Positions 1-5,739 of a DNA stretch of 6,519 nucleotides are shown one piece after another. A program made the position numbers and the translations under genes. The stretch is from positions 1-6,519 of the forward strand of contig JAJYGJ010000157.1 of the NCBI GenBank assembly GCA_021790695.1, given 5' to 3'. Each line of letters starts with the position of its first letter. Positions within the stretch are counted from its first letter, which is position 1. The notes below the pieces were generated by a model. It made no database searches. It was given only the letters and a program-made list of their open reading frames with translations, and was not told the DNA's origin. Source of the DNA: Nitrospirota bacterium. GTDB lineage: Bacteria; Nitrospirota; Thermodesulfovibrionia; Thermodesulfovibrionales; JdFR-88.

Positions 1-65
1 AGCGGCCTTGCCATCTCCAATCTGTTACCGGCGTCTTCCCGACAAGCTAATATACACCCTTTTCA

Positions 66-81
66 TTATCGGGGGCGATAA
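66..81. repeat. Short perfect inverted repeat
   Basis: The arms TTATCG and CGATAA are perfect reverse complements separated by GGGG, giving a 6-bp stem with a 4-base spacer. No T-run follows on either strand, so it does not look like an intrinsic terminator. It could be a protein-binding palindrome or chance. It lies in the non-coding flank beyond the toxin-antitoxin operon. Confidence 0.3.
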
Positions 82-116
82 AGCCCAAACTTATCATGAT
101 GGTTTGAAAATAGCGT

Positions 117-147
117 GGTATGGGGCGGTATGGATTTGCCGGTATGG
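117..147. repeat. Three direct copies of GGTATGG
   Basis: GGTATGG occurs at 117-123, 127-133 and 141-147. The last two copies extend to GGTATGGATT. Start-to-start spacings are 10 and 14 bases. The block sits between the left edge of the window and the antitoxin stop codon. The function is unknown. It may be a binding-site cluster or simple local duplication. Confidence 0.35.
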
Positions 148-188
148 ATTACATTGCCCTCCGGGGGGACATATTTAATCCGATTTGA

Positions 189-470
189 TTACCCCAGCCG
201 GATGCTCAATTTTTTCCCAAGCACAAGCGCGGCCTTTTCAAGAGTATTGAGGGTAACTGAGATATTTGAAGGATCCAGCAGCCTGTCCACGGCCGTCCGG
301 CTGGTACGCATCCGGGACGCCATTTCAACCTTGGTCAATCCCTTTATTTTCATCTCCTTTTCAATCTGAAAAGCGAGCACACGTTTTGCCGCAACCGCTT
401 CCGTTCCGGCAAGCATATCCTGTTCCTTGAGAAAATCGTCAAAATTGCCGCCTGTATGTTTTGTTTTCAT
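189..470 (-). CDS. XRE-family helix-turn-helix antitoxin (HigA-like)
   Basis: This is a small DNA-binding antitoxin of 93 residues. By family knowledge it should neutralise the toxin encoded just upstream and repress the shared promoter. The helix-turn-helix covers about residues 44-85, with GLTKVEMASRM followed by the recognition segment TSRTAVDRLLDP and then SVTLNTLEKAALVLGKKL. This pattern is typical of single-domain XRE antitoxins. I chose the ATG at 470 because GGAGGA (480-475) lies 4 bases before it. A TTG at 482 would extend the protein by four residues and overlap the toxin, but has no good ribosome-binding site. The gene starts one base after the toxin stop codon, so translation is probably coupled. 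The toxin-first order is that of higBA-type pairs. Base composition is lower in GC than the housekeeping genes, suggesting acquisition by transfer. The family call is strong; the exact pairing class is less certain. Confidence 0.85.
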   Translation of the reverse strand: MKTKHTGGNFDDFLKEQDMLAGTEAVAAKRVLAFQIEKEMKIKGLTKVEMASRMRTSRTAVDRLLDPSNISVTLNTLEKAALVLGKKLSIRLG

Positions 471-471
471 A

Positions 472-825
472 TTATCCTCCAAATATATTCCTCAATCTCT
501 GCCTGGCTGTTCTGAGTTCATTCTGTGGCGTTTCCTGCGATTTTTTTACAAAACCATGAAGAAGCACCATAGTGTCTCCCTTTACCGTGAAAAACGTCCT
601 GGCAATGCTGTCCGTAATGTTTGACCTGACTTCCCACAGGTCTTTTTCTATTTTCCTGATAAGGGGCATGCCCAATGGCCAGCCGAACTGGGCTGTCTTG
701 ACATCCTCGCCCACGGTTCTTCGACCCTCCTTTCGTAATGCTTTGAGGCAGTCCCTGCCGGGTTCATTACCGTTTTCACTACGGTAGAAAAATACCCGCA
801 GCACAGGCACTCTATCATCCAGCAT
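472..825 (-). CDS. Gp49/HigB-like toxin of the RelE superfamily
   Basis: This 117-residue protein resembles phage-derived Gp49-like toxins (PF05973), relatives of HigB/RelE ribosome-dependent mRNA endonucleases. Visible family features, by residue from the ATG at 825, are the N-terminal strand VLRVFFYRSENG (8-19), the core LWEVRSN (63-69), R76 in the following strand, HGFVKK (90-95), P100, and a basic C-terminal helix ELRTARQRLRNIF. The length is normal for the family and nothing appears truncated. The start is uncertain. The only good promoter would begin transcription within a few bases of the ATG at 825, so the mRNA may be leaderless, or translation may begin at GTG 810 or GTG 804. The last two codons (Gly-Gly) form the ribosome-binding site of the antitoxin. 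mRNA cleavage is inferred from the family only. Confidence 0.85.
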   Translation of the reverse strand: MLDDRVPVLRVFFYRSENGNEPGRDCLKALRKEGRRTVGEDVKTAQFGWPLGMPLIRKIEKDLWEVRSNITDSIARTFFTVKGDTMVLLHGFVKKSQETPQNELRTARQRLRNIFGG

Positions 826-827
826 CT

Positions 828-856
828 AATGTATCTTAATTGGTACATGCTGTCAA
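828..856 (-). promoter_or_regulatory. Sigma-70-type promoter of the toxin-antitoxin operon
   Basis: On the minus strand a perfect TTGACA (856-851) is followed after exactly 17 bases by TACATT (833-828), which matches the TATAAT consensus at 4 of 6 positions. Only AG separates the -10 box from the ATG at 825. A start site 6-8 bases after the -10 would therefore fall at about 820-822, inside the first codons of the toxin gene. This implies either a leaderless transcript or a toxin start further downstream. Confidence 0.65.
829..848. promoter_or_regulatory. Candidate operator palindrome in the toxin-antitoxin promoter
   Basis: The arms ATGTA (829-833) and TACAT (844-848) are reverse complements, with a further C835/G842 match inside, around an AT-rich centre. 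The palindrome covers the -10 box and most of the -35/-10 spacer of the toxin-antitoxin promoter. That is where an autorepressing XRE antitoxin would be expected to bind. Binding is inferred from position and symmetry only. Confidence 0.45.
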
Positions 857-895
857 CCCCACCTATTTGTCCCTCCCATGTTAAAATCTGAGACC

Positions 896-1600
896 ATGAT
901 AGGGCTGATTTCGTCCGTGCCGTTCGAGGCCGGGCTGATACTGGAATCCCTGGGCAGGGGAAAAGGCAAGGCCATTCCTCCGCTTGCGGAGGGCGCGGTT
1001 GGAGGCAAAAGGGCGGCTTACATCTGCTCCGGCATCGGGATCGCCAACGCGGCCCGCGCCGTCGCCATCCTGGCCGAAAGGAAAAAGCCGGACGCCGTCA
1101 TTTTTTTCGGCATCGGCGGCGCGTACGCCTCAGGCGGGCTCCGGAAAGGGGACCTGGCGGCGGCAAGAGAGGAAGTCTATGCCGAAGGCGGCCTGATCGT
1201 CACGGGTGGGACGGCAAGGACAAAAGACGGTTTCAGGGCGCTGGGCTTTCCGCTTTTAAAAAAAGGCCGGCGTAATTTTTTCAGCTCTTTCCCGCTTGAC
1301 AAGGGCCTGCTTCAAGAGGCGAAAAAATGCATCCCGGACTTAAGGACGGGCCGGTTCCTTACGGTGTACGCCGCCGGCCGGTCGATAAAGCAAGCGGACC
1401 TCCTGGGTCTTGGACACGACGCGATCCTGGAAAACATGGAAGGCGCGGCGGCGGCACATACGGCCCTTTTCTATGGCATCCCGCTCCTGGAGATAAGGGG
1501 GGTGAGCAACATAGCCGGGGAGCCGCCCCGGAAGTGGCGCAAGGAAGAGGCCGCACTGAACTGCCAAAAGGCGGTATTGAAACTGCTGGCGGCCCTGTAG
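896..1600 (+). CDS. mqnB: Futalosine hydrolase (menaquinone biosynthesis, MqnB)
   Basis: This is a probable cytosolic nucleosidase that splits futalosine into hypoxanthine and dehypoxanthinyl futalosine in the chorismate-to-menaquinone futalosine pathway. The protein has 234 residues from the ATG at 896, a normal size for the nucleoside phosphorylase fold. Visible features are the N-terminal strand IGLISSVPFEAG, a glycine-rich FFGIGGAYASGG near residues 70-81, the substrate-pocket motif ENMEGAAAAH at about 179-188, and RGVSNIAG at about 201-208. The SN of the last motif, where related MTA/SAH nucleosidases have SD, supports MqnB over those enzymes. The segment after it (EPPRKWR) lacks the Arg-Asp I would expect there. 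An ATG at 878 would add six residues, but neither start has a strong Shine-Dalgarno sequence; 896 gives the family-like N-terminus. No other mqn gene and no convincing promoter is visible. It is the only plus-strand gene in the window. Another member of the nucleoside phosphorylase family is the main alternative. Confidence 0.82.
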   Translation: MIGLISSVPFEAGLILESLGRGKGKAIPPLAEGAVGGKRAAYICSGIGIANAARAVAILAERKKPDAVIFFGIGGAYASGGLRKGDLAAAREEVYAEGGLIVTGGTARTKDGFRALGFPLLKKGRRNFFSSFPLDKGLLQEAKKCIPDLRTGRFLTVYAAGRSIKQADLLGLGHDAILENMEGAAAAHTALFYGIPLLEIRGVSNIAGEPPRKWRKEEAALNCQKAVLKLLAAL

Positions 1601-1620
1601 AGGGCTTAAGTCCGGGCCGC
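1589..1620. other. Mutually exclusive hairpins at the mqnB/thiE convergence
   Basis: GCCCT (1592-1596) and AGGGC (1601-1605) form a perfect 5-bp stem with the mqnB stop codon region GTAG as loop. A competing perfect 7-bp pairing joins GCGGCCC (1589-1595) to GGGCCGC (1614-1620). The two share bases and cannot form together. Neither is followed by a T-run on either strand, so a classical intrinsic terminator is not shown. It may still slow or stop polymerase from both sides. Confidence 0.4.
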
Positions 1621-2229
1621 TTCGATAGCTTCCAGGAATCTCTTTGCGTTTTCCCGTATGTCGCCCGCGGCAATCGCGCTTGAAACGGCTGCGGCCCGTG
1701 CCCCGGCCTTTATCACCAGGCCGATGTTCTCCGGGGTTATTCCGCCGATTGCAACGACAGGAATACTTACCGCGCGGACCACTTCCCCGAGCGACTGAAG
1801 CCCCCTGGCCGGGCCCGCCTCTTTCGTCCTTGTCTCGAAGACGGGGCCAAAGCCGATATAATCCGCCCCGCCCTCCTCGGCCGCCTTAGCCTCCGCCGGG
1901 CCGTGGGTCGAAATGCCTGCCAGCCTTTTGCCGATGAGCATCCTTGTCTCCCTGAGCGGCAAATCCTCCTGCCCCAGGTGGACGCCGTCCGCGTCCGCGG
2001 CCAGCGCGATATCGGGATAGTCGTTGATGAAAAAGAGGGCCCCTTTTTCACGGGCAAGCTCCCGAAGGGCAAGCGCGGTCTCCCATACGCGCCTTCTGGC
2101 CGCGTTTTTCATCCTCAACTGCACCCATTTGACGCCGGCCATTATCGCAGCCCGGGACTGCTCAGCCGCGGACACCGGGCAGGCGGATTCTTCCGCCGTG
2201 AGAAAACAGAGCCCGCCCAGATAAAGCAT
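1606..2229 (-). CDS. thiE: Thiamine phosphate synthase (ThiE)
   Basis: ThiE joins the hydroxymethylpyrimidine diphosphate and thiazole phosphate units to give thiamine phosphate, in the cytosol. The 207 residues match the family length of about 210 and form a TIM barrel. Motifs in order are QLRMK (37-41, keeping the Arg and Lys of the usual QxREK but with Met for Glu), FIND (67-70) with Asp70, DGVHLGQED (81-89) with Asp89 as the second likely magnesium ligand, GISTH (105-109), GFGPVFETRTK (126-136) with the phosphate-binding T133, T135 and K136, and VVAIGGI (158-164). Conservation of the TxTK motif favours ThiE over its relative TenI, which lacks synthase activity. The start codon lies 4 bases after the accC stop and has no strong ribosome-binding site, so translation is probably coupled. 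It is the last gene of the minus-strand operon, and no other thiamine gene or TPP riboswitch is visible. Confidence 0.88.
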   Translation of the reverse strand: MLYLGGLCFLTAEESACPVSAAEQSRAAIMAGVKWVQLRMKNAARRRVWETALALRELAREKGALFFINDYPDIALAADADGVHLGQEDLPLRETRMLIGKRLAGISTHGPAEAKAAEEGGADYIGFGPVFETRTKEAGPARGLQSLGEVVRAVSIPVVAIGGITPENIGLVIKAGARAAAVSSAIAAGDIRENAKRFLEAIEAART

Positions 2230-2233
2230 ACTT

Positions 2234-3592
2234 TTATTTTTTCACTTCCGCCTTCTCGGGGTCGTTCATCCTCTCCAGGAAAGACGTGTTTATCCTGCCC
2301 TCCTGGAAATTCCTGTTTTCAATGACGCGTTTATGGAAGGGGATTGTCGTTTTTATCCCCTCGATGACGAACTCATCGAGGGCGCGCCTCATCCGCGCAA
2401 TGGCCTCCTGCCTGTTCGAGCCGAACGCGATGAGCTTGGCGATGAGGGAATCGTAATGGGAGGGGACGGTCCATCCGCAGTAGGCGGCAGTGTCCACGCG
2501 GATCCCCGGCCCGCCGGGCTGGTGCAGAAATTCTATCGTGCCGGGAGACGGGATGAAGCGGTCCGGGTCCTCCGCGTTTATCCTGCACTCTATGGCCGCG
2601 CCCCTCGGCCTGAAGATTTTTTTCATCGTGATGGACTGGCCCGCCGCAAGGAGTATCTGCTCCTTGACGAGGTCCATGCCCATGACTATCTCGGTCACCG
2701 GGTGCTCTACCTGGACCCTGGTGTTGAATTCCATGAAATATATCTCCTCCGCCGGGGTGACCATGAACTCCACGGTGCCGATGTTTTTGTACTTCACGGC
2801 CCTCGCCGCCTTGATGGCAAGCTCCCCCAGCCTTTTGCGGAGCTTCTCCGATACGAAAGGAGAGGGGGACTCCTCGATCAGCTTCTGGTGCCTGCGCTGG
2901 ATGGAGCACTCCCGCTCGCCCAGGTGGATTATCCTTCCCTTCGTGTCGGCGAGCACCTGGACCTCTATGTGCCTTACGTCCTGGAGGTACTTTTCAAGAT
3001 ATAGCTCGCTCGAGCCGAAGCCCGTCAGCGCCTCCCTCTGGGCCATGAAGTAGGCGTCCTCGACCTGCTCCTCGCTGTTTACTATCTTCATCCCCCTGCC
3101 GCCGCCCCCCATGGAAGCCTTGATGATGCAGGGAAAGCCGATCTTTTTGGCCGCCTTCAGGGCCGAGGCCGCCCCGTCCAGCGGGCCGTCGCTGCCCGGC
3201 ACGACGGGCACGCCCCTTTTCTTCATGACCTGCCTGGCCTTCGCCTTGTCCCCGCCAAGCCGGATATTTTCCGGTGAAGGGCCGATGAAGGCTATCCCGG
3301 AGGCCGCGCAGGCCTCCGCGAACTGCGGGTTCTCGGACAGGAAGCCGTAGCCCGGATGTATCGCCTCCGAGTCCGTTATCTCGGCGGATGTCAGAATGGC
3401 CGGCACGCTCAGGTAGCTTTGTTCCGGCTGGGCGGGCCCTATGCAGATCGCCTCGTCAGCAAGCCTGACGTGCATGCTGCTGCGGTCGACATCCGAATAG
3501 ACGGCCACCGTGCGCACGTCAAGCTCCCGGCAGGCCCTTATGATCCTTACGGCGATCTCCCCCCGGTTGGCTATGAGTATCTTTTTGAACAT
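2234..3592 (-). CDS. accC: Biotin carboxylase subunit of acetyl-CoA carboxylase
   Basis: AccC uses ATP and bicarbonate to carboxylate the biotin on AccB, the first half-reaction of malonyl-CoA synthesis for fatty acids. The 452 residues match the E. coli protein (449) almost end to end. The N-terminal domain begins FKKILIANRGEIAVRIIRAC. The ATP-grasp domain has K116, K158, the glycine-rich loop MGGGGRGM (161-168), EKY (200-202), H208 and RRHQK (233-237). Metal and catalytic residues are E275, E288 in MEFNTRVQVEHPVTE, N290, R292 and E296. R337 in ECRINAEDP corresponds to the catalytic E. coli R338. All expected key residues are present. The start is 2 bases after the accB stop and has a poor Shine-Dalgarno sequence, indicating reinitiation after accB. 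The accA and accD genes are not in this window. A pyruvate or propionyl-CoA carboxylase subunit is possible but unlikely, given the length and the adjacent accB. Confidence 0.97.
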   Translation of the reverse strand: MFKKILIANRGEIAVRIIRACRELDVRTVAVYSDVDRSSMHVRLADEAICIGPAQPEQSYLSVPAILTSAEITDSEAIHPGYGFLSENPQFAEACAASGIAFIGPSPENIRLGGDKAKARQVMKKRGVPVVPGSDGPLDGAASALKAAKKIGFPCIIKASMGGGGRGMKIVNSEEQVEDAYFMAQREALTGFGSSELYLEKYLQDVRHIEVQVLADTKGRIIHLGERECSIQRRHQKLIEESPSPFVSEKLRKRLGELAIKAARAVKYKNIGTVEFMVTPAEEIYFMEFNTRVQVEHPVTEIVMGMDLVKEQILLAAGQSITMKKIFRPRGAAIECRINAEDPDRFIPSPGTIEFLHQPGGPGIRVDTAAYCGWTVPSHYDSLIAKLIAFGSNRQEAIARMRRALDEFVIEGIKTTIPFHKRVIENRNFQEGRINTSFLERMNDPEKAEVKK

Positions 3593-3594
3593 CT

Positions 3595-4017
3595 CTACCG
3601 GGCGGCGGGCTCTATCAGGAAAAGGGGCTCTCCGTACTCGACGGGCTGGCCGTTTTCGGCCAGTATCTTCACTATCTGGCCGTCTATCTCTGACTCGATC
3701 TCATTCATGAGCTTCATGGCCTCCACGATGCAGAGCACCTGGCCCTTCTTCACCACCGAGCCGACCTCGACAAAGACGGAGGCCTCCGGGCTCGGCGCCC
3801 TGTAAAAGGTCCCCACGAGCGGGGCCGTGACCGTAATGAGGCGCTCTTCCTCGGCCTCCTCGTGCTTTATCTGGGGGGGAGCGGACGGAAGCTCGACCGA
3901 CGTGTAGAACCGCCCGCGCCGGATCTTCACCCTGGAGCCTTCCTTTTCCACCTCTATCTCGGCGACGTCGGTGTCCCTGAGAAGCTCCAGGAGGGCCTTT
4001 ATATCCTCAAGCTCCAT
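3595..4017 (-). CDS. accB: Biotin carboxyl carrier protein of acetyl-CoA carboxylase
   Basis: AccB carries the biotin that is loaded with carboxylate by AccC and then swings to the AccA/AccD transferase. The 140 residues contain an N-terminal helical region (about 1-40, starting MELEDIKALLELL), a linker rich in Pro, Glu and Ala (about 42-60), and a C-terminal biotinyl domain (about 61-137). The biotinylation motif EAMKLMNEIE is intact, with K102 as the lysine modified by biotin ligase. The 'thumb' segment RAPSPEASVFVEVG, characteristic of acetyl-CoA carboxylase BCCPs, precedes it. The linker is shorter than in E. coli AccB (156 residues). The ATG directly abuts the TAA stop of efp with no base between. 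GAGAGGG inside the end of efp lies about 8 bases upstream and can serve as the ribosome-binding site. Confidence 0.96.
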   Translation of the reverse strand: MELEDIKALLELLRDTDVAEIEVEKEGSRVKIRRGRFYTSVELPSAPPQIKHEEAEEERLITVTAPLVGTFYRAPSPEASVFVEVGSVVKKGQVLCIVEAMKLMNEIESEIDGQIVKILAENGQPVEYGEPLFLIEPAAR

Positions 4018-4578
4018 TTATTTGACCCTCTCCACGTATTCCCCGGTCCGCGTGTCGACCCTGATGAAATCGCCCGTGTTTATGTGAAACGGCACTTTGA
4101 TGGTAGCCCCCGTTTCCAGCTTGGCCGGCTTGTACCCCCCTGCCGCCGTATCGCCCTTGAAGCCCGGTTCCGTCTCGGCCACCTGCAATTCCACGAACGT
4201 AGGCAGATCTATCCCGATCGGGGCGTCCTTGTAGGACAGCACCGTCACCACGGTGTTCTCCTTGAGAAAGAGCCTCGAATCCCCCATCTGTTTTTCGCTG
4301 AAGGGCACCTGTTCGTAGCTCTCCGTATCCATGAAGTAGTACAACCCCTCCTGGTAATAGAGGTATTGCATCTTCTTTTCTTCCAGCTCCGGACGGTCGA
4401 ACTTCTCGCCGGACCTGAACGTGTCCTCGAGGACGTTGCCTGTTTTGAGGCTCTTCATCCTGGTGCGCACGACCGCCCCCCCGCGGCCCATCTTCACGTG
4501 CTGGAAATCAACTATCTCGCAGGGCTCGCCCTTATATACTATTTTCAAGCCTTTTCTGAAATCGCTCGTCGAAATCAC
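4018..4578 (-). CDS. efp: Translation elongation factor P
   Basis: EF-P binds between the ribosomal P and E sites and restores peptide-bond formation at proline stretches. The 186 residues show all three beta-barrel domains: the N-terminal domain (about 1-63), a middle OB domain (about 65-128), and a C-terminal domain with the EF-P signature ATIKVPFHINTGDFIRVDTRTGEYVERVK near the end. The start is a GTG, chosen because GGAGGT lies 9 bases before it and because ISTSDFRKGLKI matches the family N-terminus. The loop that reaches toward the peptidyl-transferase centre reads VKMGRGGA. Arg32 stands where E. coli has the beta-lysylated Lys34 (VKPGKGQA), and Met replaces the preceding proline. This makes EpmA-type lysylation impossible at that site. 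No efp-modifying gene is in the window. The gene sits between pepP and accB, an order I recognise from Gram-negative anaerobes. Confidence 0.97.
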   Translation of the reverse strand: MISTSDFRKGLKIVYKGEPCEIVDFQHVKMGRGGAVVRTRMKSLKTGNVLEDTFRSGEKFDRPELEEKKMQYLYYQEGLYYFMDTESYEQVPFSEKQMGDSRLFLKENTVVTVLSYKDAPIGIDLPTFVELQVAETEPGFKGDTAAGGYKPAKLETGATIKVPFHINTGDFIRVDTRTGEYVERVK

Positions 4579-4587
4579 GCTTAAAAG

Positions 4588-4593
4588 ACCTCC
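4588..4593 (-). promoter_or_regulatory. Strong ribosome-binding site for efp
   Basis: On the minus strand GGAGGT, a full match to the anti-Shine-Dalgarno core, lies 9 bases before the GTG at 4578. It decides the GTG start. It lies in the only sizeable gap (30 bases) within the operon, so efp can be translated independently of pepP. Confidence 0.8.
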
Positions 4594-4608
4594 CAGTGCG
4601 CAGCTTTC

Positions 4609-5739
4609 CTAAATTCCGGCTTTTGGCAGATGGGTGAGCACTTCCGGGCGGCCTTCCGCCAGGTAAACCATATCCTCGATCCTTACGCCTCCCAGACCGG
4701 GGACGTAAATGCCCGGTTCCACCGTAAAGACCGTTTTTGGAGCCAGCGGCCGGTTGCCTCCCCGATGGGGCGAAATAGCCGGCTGCTCATGCACTTCCAG
4801 CCCGACGCCATGCCCCAGGCTGTGCCCGAAATACTCCCCATAGCCTGCCTGTTTTATAACATATCTGGCTTCATTGTCAATAACTTTCGGACCTTTACCA
4901 TCGCCGCCCGCCTTTCCGTAGACCCTTTTGACGAAATTGATCGCGGCCTCCTGGGCCTCGAGCACTATCCGGTAAATACGTCTTTTCTCGGCCAGGCGCG
5001 GGTCTTTCCCGAATGGCGCGCCCCTTGGGCCCCTTATCAGAAAAGTCCGCGTCATATCGGAGCAGTAGCCCTCGTACTCGGCCCCCCAGTCGATTACTAC
5101 CAGGTCTCCCGGCTGAAACTTGCGCCCGGTGGGCCGCGCGTGCGGCACGGCCGAGTTCACGCCAGAGGCCACTATGGCGGGGAAGGCCGGTTTCAGGGAG
5201 CCCTGCCTTAAAATCGCCTCCTCAAGGCGCGCGGCCAGGGCATTTTCGGAGATGCCCGGCTTGATAAAACCCTTTATCTGCATGAAGGCGTCCTCGGCCC
5301 GCCTGACCGCGCCCCTGATGCAGTTTATTTCATACTCGTCCTTGGCCGCCCTGACCCCCTCGACAACCCCCGCCAGGGGGACCACATCCGCCCCGGAGAC
5401 ACGGGTGAGCTTTTCATAAAAGGCATAGGACGCGGTCTTCTCGAAGGCCAGTTTTTTCACCGAAAGCCGGCGGCAAAGCCGCCTTACGGCTTTCTCCGGC
5501 GCGTCCTTCAAAATGACAGTCTCGTACATCCGCCCCGCCTCTCCAAGCGCGTCCGCGCCATATCTGGGGTCCGTGATGAAAACGGCCTGCCTCCGCGTGA
5601 CAACCACAAGACCCGCCGACCCGGTAAACCCGGTCAGATACCTCACGTTTGCCGGGTTGCTTATGAGAAGCGCGCCGGCCTGTCTCAGGGCCGCCCGCAG
5701 GCAGGCCAGTCTGTTTTGGAGAGACTCGTTAAGCGTCAA
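4609..5739 (-). CDS. pepP: Xaa-Pro aminopeptidase / prolidase-family metallopeptidase (M24B)
   Basis: This cytosolic two-metal peptidase should remove N-terminal residues preceding proline or split Xaa-Pro dipeptides. Counting from the TTG at 5739 (376 residues), an N-terminal creatinase-like domain (about 1-125) contains SNPANVRYLTGFTGSAG. The C-terminal pita-bread domain carries all five metal ligands: D217 in VIDWGAEYEG, D228 in CSDMTRTF, H310, E341 in VEPGIY and E355 in RIEDM. HSLGHGVGLEVHE (306-318) matches the proline-peptidase signature, with His306, His310 and His317. A loop GKAGGDGKGPK near 275-285 seems longer than in compact relatives. The start is unclear: TTG 5739 or TTG 5760 both lie inside aroQ, no ATG or GTG is suitable, and neither has a Shine-Dalgarno sequence, so translational coupling to aroQ is likely. 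A name such as pepQ or ypdF would fit equally well, since substrate length cannot be read from sequence. Confidence 0.92.
   Translation of the reverse strand: MTLNESLQNRLACLRAALRQAGALLISNPANVRYLTGFTGSAGLVVVTRRQAVFITDPRYGADALGEAGRMYETVILKDAPEKAVRRLCRRLSVKKLAFEKTASYAFYEKLTRVSGADVVPLAGVVEGVRAAKDEYEINCIRGAVRRAEDAFMQIKGFIKPGISENALAARLEEAILRQGSLKPAFPAIVASGVNSAVPHARPTGRKFQPGDLVVIDWGAEYEGYCSDMTRTFLIRGPRGAPFGKDPRLAEKRRIYRIVLEAQEAAINFVKRVYGKAGGDGKGPKVIDNEARYVIKQAGYGEYFGHSLGHGVGLEVHEQPAISPHRGGNRPLAPKTVFTVEPGIYVPGLGGVRIEDMVYLAEGRPEVLTHLPKAGI

Noticed and set aside
1..81. A second plus-strand open frame from position 1 to the TAA at 79-81.
   Set aside because: It is too short and unrecognisable to call a partial gene, and it competes with the longer frame over the same bases.
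150..172. CCCTCC/GGGGGG as a terminator hairpin of the toxin-antitoxin operon.
   Set aside because: The pairing is imperfect with almost no loop, and no T-run follows on the minus strand.
2..178. An open plus-strand frame of 58 codons running in from the left edge to TAA at 176-178.
   Set aside because: The translation (for example LPDKLIYTLFIIGGDK) matches nothing I recognise, and the frame lacks a visible start. It could be the end of a gene outside the window, but I cannot support it.
881..887. TTAAAAT as a possible -10 box for mqnB.
   Set aside because: No acceptable -35 lies 16-18 bases upstream (the bases there are CCACCT), and the resulting start site would fall almost on the ATG at 896.
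2225..2260. A possible TPP riboswitch controlling thiE.
   Set aside because: There are only 4 bases between accC and thiE, and no THI-box-like sequence is visible in the end of accC.
2333..3004. A 223-codon plus-strand open frame opposite accC.
   Set aside because: It lies wholly antisense to a certain accC and has low-complexity, Arg- and Pro-rich composition typical of GC-rich shadow frames.
3862..4584. A 240-codon plus-strand open frame opposite accB and efp.
   Set aside because: It spans two certain genes on the other strand and has no family-like motif, so it is a shadow frame.
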